Made by a program: the position numbers and the translations under genes
Part shown: positions 17,337 through 26,337 of the stretch, in pieces
Numbering within the stretch: the stretch's first letter is position 1
Layout: each line of letters starts with the position of its first letter
Assembly (NCBI GenBank): GCA_023457715.1
Contig: JAEWKR010000056.1
Span: forward strand, 6,548-70,547
Length of the DNA: 64,000 nt
Direction of reading: 5' to 3'
DNA from: Verrucomicrobiota bacterium
GTDB taxonomy: Bacteria; Verrucomicrobiota; Verrucomicrobiia; Opitutales; Opitutaceae
Notes under the pieces: model-generated
What the model was told of the DNA's origin: nothing
Database searches by the model: none
Seen by the model: the letters and a program-made list of their open reading frames with translations, nothing else

Positions 17337-17579
17337 ATGAACCCACGCGCGCTCACTCCGCGGGTTCGCGAGGCGCTGCGCCAGCTGGCCGCGGGTCCGC
17401 AGGACATGCGCGACGACGCATTGCTGAAACTCATCAACGACGAGCTGAAGCCCCTCCCGGTCAGCGACATTGAGTACGTGCGTGACCGCGTGCGCTACTC
17501 CTGCCCGCCCTGCCCCACCGTGCAATCCGTGGTGCTCATGCTGAACGGGCTGATCGAGGTGAAGCAACTCGGGCTGTAG
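17337..17579 (+). CDS. Small protein of unknown function
   Basis: An 80-residue protein, MNPRALTPRVREALRQLA at the start, one Cys-x-x-Cys pair in YSCPPCPTVQS and an end of LIEVKQLGL. It has no signal peptide or membrane segment. The CPPC motif could bind metal or be redox-active. It ends next to an ACGAAT inverted repeat. I do not recognise the family. Confidence 0.55.
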   Translation: MNPRALTPRVREALRQLAAGPQDMRDDALLKLINDELKPLPVSDIEYVRDRVRYSCPPCPTVQSVVLMLNGLIEVKQLGL

Positions 17580-17605
17580 CCTTAAGCCGGAACTATGCAG
17601 ACGGA

Positions 17606-17742
17606 TTAACCACGAATGGACACGAATGAACACGAATAGGAGAGGAAACTCGGAAGCATCCCGCTCACTGTTTTGTGCCTGCGCGAAAGTGACGATTTTC
17701 CCAGGTCTTCATTCGTGTCGATTCGTGTCCATTCGTGGTTAA
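17606..17742. repeat. ACGAATGGAC inverted repeat (32-bp arms)
   Basis: The left arm 17606-17637 (TTAACCACGAATGGACACGA...) and the right arm 17711-17742 are reverse complements at 31 of 32 positions, separated by 73 bp. Each arm is itself an imperfect tandem repeat of CACGAATG. Outer bases TAAGCCGGAAC / GTTCCGGTTTA extend the pairing. It lies between convergent genes and may terminate both. Confidence 0.9.
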
Positions 17743-17801
17743 CTGAATCGTTCCGGTTTAGGCTGTAGGCTTAAGGCTGTAGGACGCCTGCCGCCTGCTG
17801 C

Positions 17802-20678
17802 TTACCGCCCCTCGGTCTTCTCCTCCCCGGAGTCGCGCAGCGACAAGACGAGCGTCGGGTCCAACGGATACCGCCCGAACTTCTCGCCGTAGATGGCCAG
17901 CCCCCCGGGCAGGGCCGGGTCGACCTCGAATCGGACCACGAACCTTTTCTCAGCCGCCGCGCGCCGCCACGCCTCTGCGGGGAGGGTCACTTGGAGGAGA
18001 TAGCCGTACGAACCCGCTTCCCGCAGCTTTTTGTCGCGCAGCTGAGCATGCCACGACAGCACCCCGCGGTGATCCGCCGGGTCGTCGCGCAGCGGCAGCG
18101 TTTCGGCCGCGATGCCGTTGATCCGCACGCGAACCTCGCTGGGGAAAGGCGTCGTGTCGGTCATGGGATACGAGTTTGGATTGGCAGACGGGTCGTGAGA
18201 CCCCGCCCCCCGCATGAAATCGGCTTCGGCGTACGTGGCGCCTGGCCGATCTTTCCCGTGGAGGCGCTTGGCGGAGGCCTCGAACACCAGTGTGGCCCCG
18301 CCCACCTGCGCCGGAGCCAGGCCGTCTGGCCAGGCGACGTGGTACTCGAAATGGCCATGGCCCGCGCCGTTCACCTTGCGTCCGTCCAGAACCGCCCACT
18401 GCTTTTGCGACCAGCGCGCGTCGGCAAACGAAGCGGGCGCAAAGCGCAACAGATGCGTCGACCCGGTACCGGCTAAGGCCGGCGCTACGGCTTTGGACGT
18501 GGCGCCGGCTTCAGCCGGTACCCCGCCACCCGCCATGCGCCGCTCTGACCGCGCCGCTTCTCCGCCGCCCACGGTGAACGTCGTAAAGTTGCGATGCAGC
18601 ACAAGGCCAGCGTCGGTCTCCACCGTCATCGCCAGCACCGCCAGCGCGCGCTTCTCCGGCATCGTCACCCGAAGCGGCGCCAGGTCCCGGGCCATCCACG
18701 GCTGCACCCGCAGCCGCTGCGTGGACTCTCCATACGTCTCGTGCCGGCCGAGAAAGTCCCAGCCGTGAAGTCGGCTGCGCAGCACAACGCTGGCACCCGG
18801 CATTTCCGACGTCAGGGCGGAAAGATGAATCGGCACTTCGACGGTCGCGCCCGGGGCGGTCTCCCGACAAAGGTCTCCCCCCGGGGCCACATACCACGCG
18901 GAGTGGAGATCTCGCAGCGTCATCCCGGGCACGAATTCCTCGAGGCCGGTGAACTTCTCGGTGCGATCATACCGGAAGTAACCGTTCCACTCGTTGATCA
19001 CATCGTGGTGCTCGGTATAGAGCCAGCCGGCCACCTTCGGATGCCGGCGAAATTCGTTGAGCATGATGTGATAATCCCACGACCAGTCGACGTCGCCCGT
19101 GCTGCCGTCGTAGCCCCATACGTTCCCGCACTCGCTGTTCAGGAGCGGTTGCCGGTCCTGTTTTCGCCCCCCGATGAAATTCCACGTGGATCCGGGAAAC
19201 GTGTCGCGCGTGATCTGATCGAGCTGCTCGCGCCAGGCGTAACCCGGCAGATAGTCGTGCCAGGTGTTGAGGTCGGTCTCCGTATGGTCGCGAAGGTTGG
19301 GCGAATTGTCCTCCACCAGCCGCGTCGGATCGAGCGCTTTCGTCAGCCGGTACATGTCGACCACCCACGCCTGCGTTTCCGGGAGGTACACTTTCTGCCC
19401 GTCGGGCTGCTTGGTCTGCAGCCCCCAGGTTTCATTGAAGACGACCCAGCTGAAGATCGACGGATGGTTGAAGTCGCGATCGATCATTTGTCGCAGGGTG
19501 TAGTCGCTTTCCTGCTTCGCCTCGGCGGACGGTTCGCCCCAGCTGTTCGGCAGGTCCGCCATGATCAGCAGGCCCAGCTTGTCGGCCCAGTACAGCTTCC
19601 GCGGCACCTCGACCTTGATGTGCACCCGATTCCCGTTCAGGCCCAGGCGCTTCGACCTGAGAATCTCGTCCCGCATGAACTGATCCGTGGGAAAAGTATA
19701 GAACCCCTCCGGATGGTAGGATTGATCGAGGCTGAGCTGCAGGTAGACCGGCTTGCCGTTCAGCGCGACGTAGGGGAAGTCCGTCCCCGGCAGATTCACA
19801 ACGTTGATCTTCCTAAGTCCAAAGTAGGTCGATACGCGATCCGCCCCCCCGGCTGCGGCGCCAACGCTCACGTCCAGCTCGTAAAGGAACGGGTCCTCGA
19901 GCGACCACAGGCGCGGCTGCGTGAGTGAGACGGTGGCGTGCACGTCGGTGCTGCCAGCCGCCACGGGCAGGGTCGCAACGGGCTGGCCACCGGTCTTGAA
20001 GTGGAGCCGCAGGGCGGCGCCGGCCGGCGCAGGCTCGCTCAGGGTGGCACGGACGTGCACCGCCCCCCGGTCCACGTCTGGCGTGAAATGCACGCGCTGG
20101 AGATGAACCACTGGCCGGGCCTCCAGGTACACCGTCTGCCAGATGCCCTTTGCCGGCCCGTAGCCTTGCTTGCCCTCGAGTTTGAACGGCTGCGGCGTGT
20201 CATCGACGCGGAGCACGACCGACTGTGGCTGGCCCCAGGTCACGTGCGGCGTCAGCTCAAACTCGAACGGCGTGTAGCCCCCGCGGTGCGTCCCAAGCTG
20301 TCGGCCATCGAGCCACCCCTGGGTGACCCAGTCGCTCGCCCCGACCACCAGGAACACCTTCTGGCCGCGCCAGGCCTCGGGTATCGTAATGTTCCGCTGA
20401 TACCATGCGATGTCCGCCTCGCTCTTCACCCCCGACAGCGGCGCACCCCAGGGAAAGGGCACCGTGATCCGCTGCGTCCAGCCCTCGGTCCTCGCCGCCC
20501 ACCCCGACCGTACGCCCTCGTTCGCAGCATCAAACTGAAAATTCCACTCGCCGTTGAGGTTGATCCAAGCCGCCCGTTCGAAGTCGGGCCGCGGGTGCTC
20601 CGGCAGCGGAATGCCCCCGAAGCCGATCGCAACAACTGCAATCGAGGCAGCAAACAACCGAAGAGAGCGAAGGCGCAT
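17802..20678 (-). CDS. Glycoside hydrolase family 2 protein
   Basis: A 958-residue exported enzyme of the beta-galactosidase/beta-glucuronidase/beta-mannosidase family. A signal peptide covers about residues 1-22 (MRLRSLRLFAASIAVV). The jelly-roll sugar-binding domain (AAWINLNGEWNFQF) is followed by the beta-sandwich and the TIM barrel. The acid/base Glu is in WVVFNETWG (about residue 415), and the nucleophile Glu is in LLNSECGNVWG (about residue 517). C-terminal beta domains follow. The ATG is preceded by an in-frame frame extension that carries no signal peptide. The substrate is likely a beta-linked plant or host sugar but cannot be fixed from sequence. Confidence 0.9.
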   Translation of the reverse strand: MRLRSLRLFAASIAVVAIGFGGIPLPEHPRPDFERAAWINLNGEWNFQFDAANEGVRSGWAARTEGWTQRITVPFPWGAPLSGVKSEADIAWYQRNITIPEAWRGQKVFLVVGASDWVTQGWLDGRQLGTHRGGYTPFEFELTPHVTWGQPQSVVLRVDDTPQPFKLEGKQGYGPAKGIWQTVYLEARPVVHLQRVHFTPDVDRGAVHVRATLSEPAPAGAALRLHFKTGGQPVATLPVAAGSTDVHATVSLTQPRLWSLEDPFLYELDVSVGAAAGGADRVSTYFGLRKINVVNLPGTDFPYVALNGKPVYLQLSLDQSYHPEGFYTFPTDQFMRDEILRSKRLGLNGNRVHIKVEVPRKLYWADKLGLLIMADLPNSWGEPSAEAKQESDYTLRQMIDRDFNHPSIFSWVVFNETWGLQTKQPDGQKVYLPETQAWVVDMYRLTKALDPTRLVEDNSPNLRDHTETDLNTWHDYLPGYAWREQLDQITRDTFPGSTWNFIGGRKQDRQPLLNSECGNVWGYDGSTGDVDWSWDYHIMLNEFRRHPKVAGWLYTEHHDVINEWNGYFRYDRTEKFTGLEEFVPGMTLRDLHSAWYVAPGGDLCRETAPGATVEVPIHLSALTSEMPGASVVLRSRLHGWDFLGRHETYGESTQRLRVQPWMARDLAPLRVTMPEKRALAVLAMTVETDAGLVLHRNFTTFTVGGGEAARSERRMAGGGVPAEAGATSKAVAPALAGTGSTHLLRFAPASFADARWSQKQWAVLDGRKVNGAGHGHFEYHVAWPDGLAPAQVGGATLVFEASAKRLHGKDRPGATYAEADFMRGAGSHDPSANPNSYPMTDTTPFPSEVRVRINGIAAETLPLRDDPADHRGVLSWHAQLRDKKLREAGSYGYLLQVTLPAEAWRRAAAEKRFVVRFEVDPALPGGLAIYGEKFGRYPLDPTLVLSLRDSGEEKTEGR

Positions 20679-20855
20679 GATGAGAAGCTTTCGAACCATC
20701 CAAACGCAGGAACAGTCGGAATGCCAATCCCGATCCCAATCCAGATGGCCGCAAAAACGCGCAGAAGGCGCAAAAAAACATCGTCGTTCGGAAGTAGCGG
20801 GGAGCACCAGCGAGACGATCGGCACCGCCCCGTGGGCACGGGCACCGCGGCTCCT

Positions 20856-21057
20856 CGTAGCGTAGGCGTCCCGCCTGCGTAAGGACGGGCACCCGAAGAC
20901 CTGCAGTACTACCCCCGTTTGAAGCCAACCCTGCCGCGGGGGCATCCGCTTGCCAAAGCCAAATCGCGCCTGGGCCGTATCGTCTCACCTCTCGAGAGGG
21001 GCTGGCGGATTGATGCTCTAGGCTCCATCCTTACGCAGGCGGGACGCCTACGCTACG
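20856..21057. repeat. MITE-like element with perfect 30-bp inverted ends
   Basis: The left end 20856-20885 (starts CGTAGCGTAGGCGTCCCG) and the right end 21028-21057 are perfect reverse complements around 142 bp with no open frame. The gap between GH2 and the dehydrogenase gene is about 550 bp. Beside this element it holds a GCAAAAACGCGCAGAAGG-type word repeat (20737-20790), a CACGCGGGACGCGTG palindrome (21079-21093) and a TTCCGTG word repeat (21158-21185). No gene is seen in it. Confidence 0.85.
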
Positions 21058-21227
21058 ATGAGCCGCCAGACCGGTTCACACGCGGGACGCGTGCGCCATC
21101 GCAATCCTTATCCTACGGGTCTGACGCGTGATGATTCGCTCGCTGGGCCGGCACACTTCCGTGATTTCCGTGTGTTCCGTGGGCACCTGGATTGCAACGT
21201 GGGCTCTCCCCTCTCACCTTTCACGGC

Positions 21228-22118
21228 ATGGTATCTTCTTCACCTCGCATTGGTTTTGTCGGCGTTGGTCGAATGGGCGCGAACATGGCGCGGCGGCTGA
21301 AGGACTGCGGGTACGAGATCACCGCGGTCTATGACGTGCACGGGCCATCGGCCGAAGCCGTGGCGGCGGAACTCGGCGCGACGGCGCCACGCACGCTTGC
21401 CCAGGTGACCGCTGCCGCCGACATCATCTTCACCGTGGTGACGGACGATTCGGCGCAGCTCGCCGTCTACGCCGAAACGGGCGACTCCCTCCTCAGCGGC
21501 GCTTCCGGCAAGCGCTTCATCAACTGCGCCACGCTCACCCCGAAGGTCCATACCGAAGCCGCGCGTCGCGCGGCTGCCGCCGGCGCCGCCGCCCTGGAAG
21601 CGTGCATGGCCTCTTCCATCCCCCAGGCCCGCAACGGCACCCTCTACCTCATGTGCGCCGGCGAGCGCGCCCTCTTCGACGCCCTTGAGCCGCTCCTGCA
21701 ACAACTCAGCAGCGCGCTCCGTTACATCGGCCCGGCCGGCACCGCGGCGCAGGTGAAGGCCCTCGTCAACATGGTCATGAACATCAACACCGCCGCGCTG
21801 GCCGAAGGGCTCGGCCTGGGCCAGGCGCTCGGTCTCGATTTGGATCTGTTGCGCGAGGTGTTCGGCCAGACCGGCGCCGCCTCGCAGGTCCTCAGGACGG
21901 ATGGCGAGGACATGCAGAATCGGGCCCACGATTGCTATTTCTCGGCCGCCCACGCCGCCAAGGACTCCACCATCGCCTGGGTGCTCGGCTGCGAGGCCGG
22001 ACTCACGTTGCCCCTCGCCGCGGCCACCAAGCTCCAGTACGACCGCCTGGTCGCCATCGGCCGCGGCGGGCTCGATAAAAGCGCCGTGGCCGAGCTGACG
22101 TTCCGCGGCCGCGCCTAG
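21228..22118 (+). CDS. NAD(P)-binding beta-hydroxyacid dehydrogenase
   Basis: A 296-residue member of the 3-hydroxyisobutyrate/6-phosphogluconate dehydrogenase family. RIGFVGVGRMGANMARRL at residues 6-23 is the Rossmann glycine loop. AAQVKALVNMVMN contains the catalytic Lys position. NCATLTPKVHTEAARRA and EACMASSIPQARNGTL match the substrate-binding part. It should oxidise a small beta-hydroxy acid or reduce a semialdehyde; the precise substrate is not visible. It leads a two-gene unit with the next reductase, 39 bp downstream. Confidence 0.88.
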   Translation: MVSSSPRIGFVGVGRMGANMARRLKDCGYEITAVYDVHGPSAEAVAAELGATAPRTLAQVTAAADIIFTVVTDDSAQLAVYAETGDSLLSGASGKRFINCATLTPKVHTEAARRAAAAGAAALEACMASSIPQARNGTLYLMCAGERALFDALEPLLQQLSSALRYIGPAGTAAQVKALVNMVMNINTAALAEGLGLGQALGLDLDLLREVFGQTGAASQVLRTDGEDMQNRAHDCYFSAAHAAKDSTIAWVLGCEAGLTLPLAAATKLQYDRLVAIGRGGLDKSAVAELTFRGRA

Positions 22119-22157
22119 CACCGGATCGTCTCGCCTAGCATCCCGTTCCACAGCGTC

Positions 22158-23069
22158 ATGAAGATCCTCGTCCCCGGTGCCTCCGGTTTGGTGGGTGCCG
22201 CCGTATGCCACGCGGCCGCACGTGCCGGCCACACGGTGGTCGGCTGGCATGGTCGTAATCGTCCACCGTCCGTCGCGGGCGCCGCGTTCTCGCAGGTCGA
22301 CCTGACGGACGCCAAAGCGGTCGAAACCGCCGCCGCGGAGGCCGACGCCGAGGTCATTGTGAACTGCGCCGCCTTGTCGCAGCCGGCGATCTGTGAGCGT
22401 GAACCGGAGCTCTCACGCCGCCTGAATGTCACGCTGCCGGCGGTCCTTGCCCGCCTCGCCGAAACGAGCGGCTGCCGGCTGCTTCACCTGTCGTCGGAGC
22501 AGGTCTTCTCGGGCGAAACCGACCGCCCCTACCGACCCGATGACGCCGTCGCTCCCCGCAACGTCTACGGCCGGCACAAGGTGGAGAGCGAGCAACGGGT
22601 CTTCGACCGCGCGGGCAGTCTGGCCACCGTGATCCGCCCGCCGCTCATGGCCGGCAACAGCGGCGAAGGCACGCGCAGCCCCCATGAGCAGATGCTTGCC
22701 GCCTGGCGCGCCGGGCAGACGCCGAAGGCCTTCGTTGACGAATTCCGTCAGCCTTGCAGCGCCGACAATCTGGCCGCCGTGCTCGTCGAGCTCTGCTCCC
22801 GCCTCGATTGCGATGGGCTTTTCCATTGGGGAGGCCGCGAGCTGATTTCGCGTTACGATCTGCTCGTCGCGTTCCGCCGCCGCTTTGGCCTCAGCGAGTC
22901 AGCCGCACCCATTGCACGCCAGACCCGCGCGGAGGTGCCCGACGTGGCACGACTCCGCCCGCGCACCCTGCCCCTCGACGTGAGTGCGCTCGCTGCGCGG
23001 ATCCAGACGAAAGTCGAGACGCTGGACGACCTTCTCGGAACCCTGCGTTGGACCACGCCCGCTGAATAG
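22158..23069 (+). CDS. NAD(P)-dependent sugar epimerase/reductase, RmlD-like
   Basis: A 303-residue short-chain-type extended oxidoreductase. The cofactor loop is KILVPGASGLVGAAV. The catalytic Tyr-x-x-x-Lys is in VYGRHKVESE, preceded by HLSSEQVFSGETDRPY. Fold and motifs fit dTDP-4-dehydrorhamnose reductase (RmlD) and its relatives. No other rhamnose genes are nearby, so the substrate is uncertain. It probably shares a transcript with the dehydrogenase upstream. Confidence 0.85.
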   Translation: MKILVPGASGLVGAAVCHAAARAGHTVVGWHGRNRPPSVAGAAFSQVDLTDAKAVETAAAEADAEVIVNCAALSQPAICEREPELSRRLNVTLPAVLARLAETSGCRLLHLSSEQVFSGETDRPYRPDDAVAPRNVYGRHKVESEQRVFDRAGSLATVIRPPLMAGNSGEGTRSPHEQMLAAWRAGQTPKAFVDEFRQPCSADNLAAVLVELCSRLDCDGLFHWGGRELISRYDLLVAFRRRFGLSESAAPIARQTRAEVPDVARLRPRTLPLDVSALAARIQTKVETLDDLLGTLRWTTPAE

Positions 23070-23088
23070 CCTCGCTTCCACGGAGAAG

Positions 23089-23146
23089 CCTCACGCAAAG
23101 GTCACAGAGGTCGCGAAGGTACACCCTTCGCGACCTTTGCGTGAGG
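23089..23146. terminator. GCGAAGG hairpin between convergent genes
   Basis: GGTCGCGAAGG (23109-23119) pairs with CCTTCGCGACC (23125-23135), and outside it CCTCACGCAAAG pairs with TTTGCGTGAGG. A GTCACAGA insertion on the left arm is the CACAGAG word. It sits between the RmlD-like gene and the VIT gene, as a two-sided terminator would. Confidence 0.75.
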
Positions 23147-23155
23147 CCATCCGCG

Positions 23156-26146
23156 TCAGTTCGCACCCGCGGGCCCCGGGACCTCGATCGTGCCGATCTC
23201 CAACGAGTCGTCCGATTTCGCCAGGCGTACCGTCATCACCTGCTCCTTCTGCTCTGCGGTGCCATAACCCGTGATGACCCGGGCTTGCGCGGTGATGGGG
23301 CCGAGGGCGGTCTGGCGGTCGTCGCCGAAATAGTGGAGCTTCACGACATACTTTCCCGGCTTGGGATCGCGGAGCATGAATTCCTCCGGGCCATAGCCGC
23401 GCGTGAAGTCGCTGGACATCCGCCCACCCTGGTAAGTGAGCGCATTCTTGTACGACGCCTGCTCGCCATTGGGATCGTCCACCCAAAGATCGATGTCCGT
23501 CGCGTCCGCGTCCCAGGTCAGAACCACCCGCAGGCCCACGGGCAGCGGTTTCAGCAGGCGGGAATCGATGCGCGACAAGTCAAGTGTCTGCCCGCAGGTC
23601 GCGATGAGGGCGTTCATCTCCGTGAGGGCGAGTCCCTCGATATTCCGGAAACGCTCGTCCCAGGATTTTTCCGCCAGCTGCCAGAGCAGGTCGACGGCGC
23701 GCTGGTAGTCTTTCAGCGCGGCGCAGGCATGCGCCAGGTCGCGCAGGCTTTGCGGCTCCTCGGGACGCAACCGCAACACCTCCTCCAGGATCGGCAGTGC
23801 CAGCGCCGGCTCGCCCAGTTCAAGCAGCCGCTGCGCGAGCACCCGCAGCAGCGGCGGATTCTCGAGCTGCAGCTCGGCCAGGTTCGATAGCACCTGCAAA
23901 CCAAGCGTCCGCTCCTCGTGGCGTATCAGCCAGTCGCTTACGTCGAGGAAGAAGCCGGGTTGCTGGCTTTGCGTGGCCCGTTCCTCGAGATAAACGGCCT
24001 GACGTTCCTCGGCCCTGGCCACTTCCAGCCGCTCGAGATAGGCGGCGTTCGCATTCCATCGCTTCAGCGTCACCGTGGTGGCCGGCCGCATGGCCTCGGT
24101 GGTCGGCGCATCGTGGCCTGCTCCCGGGGCCCGGAAGGAGGCTCGGGCGCCCGAGGTGACTCGCGACCCCGCCAGCGTCGTGCTCGCCGTGTAGCCGACG
24201 TCCGCAGCGGCGGACACTTCGAAGGGCGAAAGCGTCACGATTTCCTCCCCGAGATCCTCGATCACCCCGGGCTGCGCGGGGGCGGGCGCAGGAGCAGCGG
24301 AGAACGTCGGCTCAACGCGCTGGCCAGGCAGCGGCGGAATCGGGACCGTCGAAGAGTTGAAGGGCGCCGGGTCTTGGTGCGGTTCTTCCGGACGCGCCCC
24401 CTTGGGGAACGCCCGTTTCCACCAGGCGATCCGGTCCTGATACTGCGCCGCCACGGCATCAAGGTGGCTGCGGCGTTCCTTTGTCGGCCGTGCGCGGTTC
24501 GCGCGACGCAGCCGCTCCCACCCGTCCCGCAGCTCGGGCGGGGGCTCGACGTCATAGCGAGCATAGTCGTTCACCGTCTCCAGCACGAGCAGCGACGTAT
24601 CCGCGGTGACGATGCCGAACTGCTGTGCGGTCCGACGGATGTCCGACCGGCGGTCCGTCCGCTCGCCCGCGAGCGCGTTGATCTTTCCCGCCGCCCAGGC
24701 GCGCGGTGCGAGGTCTGAAACCATCCGGCCCTGTTCGACCTGCAGCGTGATCGACTCCACGGGACCTCCGGACGTGCCCACTTCCAACCGCACGGTCGCG
24801 GCCCTGCCCAGGAGGCGTCCTGTCACGATCACCCGCTGGTCCGACACCGCGGTTCCGATCAATGGAAAGAGCTCGGCAACTTGCTCCGGGTTGCGCTCCA
24901 CCCGCAGCACACGGGGGCGCTGCGCGCGCGCGGCCTCCGCGGCCGCGAAGGGAGTCGATTGCAATAGATCCAGGACCCCGCCCCCGGTGGACTCCGTGAG
25001 TCGGCGCAGCCGGGCGTGGTCTGCCGCGGCATTGCTTACCACCGCCTGCACCGGCCGCGCGAATGTCACGTCGCGGACGCGCCCGAAATTCAGCAGACCA
25101 TCCGTGAACCATAGCCACTCATCGACGTCGGCGCCCGGGACAAAGCCGTCCAGGCCGGTGGCGCCGTCGTAAACAAGCCCATCCAGGCGCTCGCGGAGCG
25201 CCTTCCAGTCGCCGCCCCGGACCTCGACGGTAACGGGTGCGGTGGCCACATGCCGCACCACGACCAGGCGAACGGCGACGTCCGGCACTGCGGCGAACCA
25301 AGCGTCCAGGAAGGCGAACTCCCGCGCGTGGTCCCGTGCGGCCCCGGAGGCCGACGCATCCCAGAGCAGTCCCACCACGCGTGGCCGCTCCCGGGCCGCC
25401 GGGCGCGTCGCCACCGGCATCTCCGCCACGAAATAGTGGCTCCCCGCGCGTTGGCCGGTGATCACCGCGGGCGTCGTGGTCGGGGGCAGTTCCAACTCGA
25501 TCACGCCTTCGGCCTGGAAATCCTGTCGGGTCACGACCAGCCGTCGCGCGTTCTCCCACGCCGGCAAAGTGAGCGGCAGCGTCGTCTTGACCTTGGCTGG
25601 TTCACGCGCCCCCGTGAGGACGTTGAACTCCAGCCGGAAGGTCTTCACCGGATGCTTGAAGTTCAACGGCAGGCGATAGGCTGCCGCATCCGCGCGGCGG
25701 ATGTCTTCCTGATAAGCGATCACGACCCGGCGGGTGCCGCGTGCCGGAATCGGAAATACCCGCGCGCGGTAGTTGTTGCCGGCCGTTTGTTCGAGCAGGC
25801 CGGGATCGACCCGTCGCCGCTCGATCTCCTCGAAGATGACGCGCCCGCGGTCCTTCTCGATGGGCACCGCCTCCCGCAGCTGTCCGCTGATATCGAGGGC
25901 AAAGCGCACCACGGTCTGGCCGGCGAGGAGCGGAAACTCGAAGGTTCCCTCGAGCTGTCGCGCATTGGGGTTGCGGAAGGTCAGGTCGAACGTCGTGAGC
26001 GCGACGCGCCCCGCGACCTCGGTGGTGACCGTGGCGGTTTCCACCGTCACCGGCTGTTCGGCCGCGACGCTCATGATCTGACTGCGCAGGGGCAGCGACG
26101 AAAGGAGGACGACGCAAAGGGTCCGCGCCAGAAGACGTAGTTGCAT
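23156..26146 (-). CDS. VIT/vWFA-type exported protein with TPR-like region and DUF2135
   Basis: A 996-residue exported protein. A signal peptide covers about 1-23 (RLLARTLCVVLLSSLPL). The VIT domain (about 30-150) includes TFDLTFRNPNARQLEGTFEF and the later YQEDIRR. A vWFA-like region follows (GLLWDASASGAARDH), with the MIDAS DxSxS form not fully intact. The TPR-like part is near 740-840. The C-terminal DUF2135 domain has LTWDADATDIDLWVDDPNGE and an EEFML...YVVKLHYFGD ending. Residues about 634-665 carry TLSPFEVS...TLAGSRV, a string known to me from TonB receptors of this family. Start chosen for the signal peptide. Confidence 0.85.
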   Translation of the reverse strand: MQLRLLARTLCVVLLSSLPLRSQIMSVAAEQPVTVETATVTTEVAGRVALTTFDLTFRNPNARQLEGTFEFPLLAGQTVVRFALDISGQLREAVPIEKDRGRVIFEEIERRRVDPGLLEQTAGNNYRARVFPIPARGTRRVVIAYQEDIRRADAAAYRLPLNFKHPVKTFRLEFNVLTGAREPAKVKTTLPLTLPAWENARRLVVTRQDFQAEGVIELELPPTTTPAVITGQRAGSHYFVAEMPVATRPAARERPRVVGLLWDASASGAARDHAREFAFLDAWFAAVPDVAVRLVVVRHVATAPVTVEVRGGDWKALRERLDGLVYDGATGLDGFVPGADVDEWLWFTDGLLNFGRVRDVTFARPVQAVVSNAAADHARLRRLTESTGGGVLDLLQSTPFAAAEAARAQRPRVLRVERNPEQVAELFPLIGTAVSDQRVIVTGRLLGRAATVRLEVGTSGGPVESITLQVEQGRMVSDLAPRAWAAGKINALAGERTDRRSDIRRTAQQFGIVTADTSLLVLETVNDYARYDVEPPPELRDGWERLRRANRARPTKERRSHLDAVAAQYQDRIAWWKRAFPKGARPEEPHQDPAPFNSSTVPIPPLPGQRVEPTFSAAPAPAPAQPGVIEDLGEEIVTLSPFEVSAAADVGYTASTTLAGSRVTSGARASFRAPGAGHDAPTTEAMRPATTVTLKRWNANAAYLERLEVARAEERQAVYLEERATQSQQPGFFLDVSDWLIRHEERTLGLQVLSNLAELQLENPPLLRVLAQRLLELGEPALALPILEEVLRLRPEEPQSLRDLAHACAALKDYQRAVDLLWQLAEKSWDERFRNIEGLALTEMNALIATCGQTLDLSRIDSRLLKPLPVGLRVVLTWDADATDIDLWVDDPNGEQASYKNALTYQGGRMSSDFTRGYGPEEFMLRDPKPGKYVVKLHYFGDDRQTALGPITAQARVITGYGTAEQKEQVMTVRLAKSDDSLEIGTIEVPGPAGAN

Positions 26147-26337
26147 AGGGGAAGAGGAGAGCAGTGAGGGGGTACGACTCGTTGGACGTGTCGTGGTTAC
26201 ATCTTTCTGTACGGCGTCGGCGCTTCCTTGGATGCAACGACTGGCGGTTCGCCCCCACCCGGTGACACTTCGCCACCACGGGATTGCGGCCCGGACAGAG
26301 ATCAGCCGGTCTCCGGCCCGTTCCAGCTTCCCCACCC

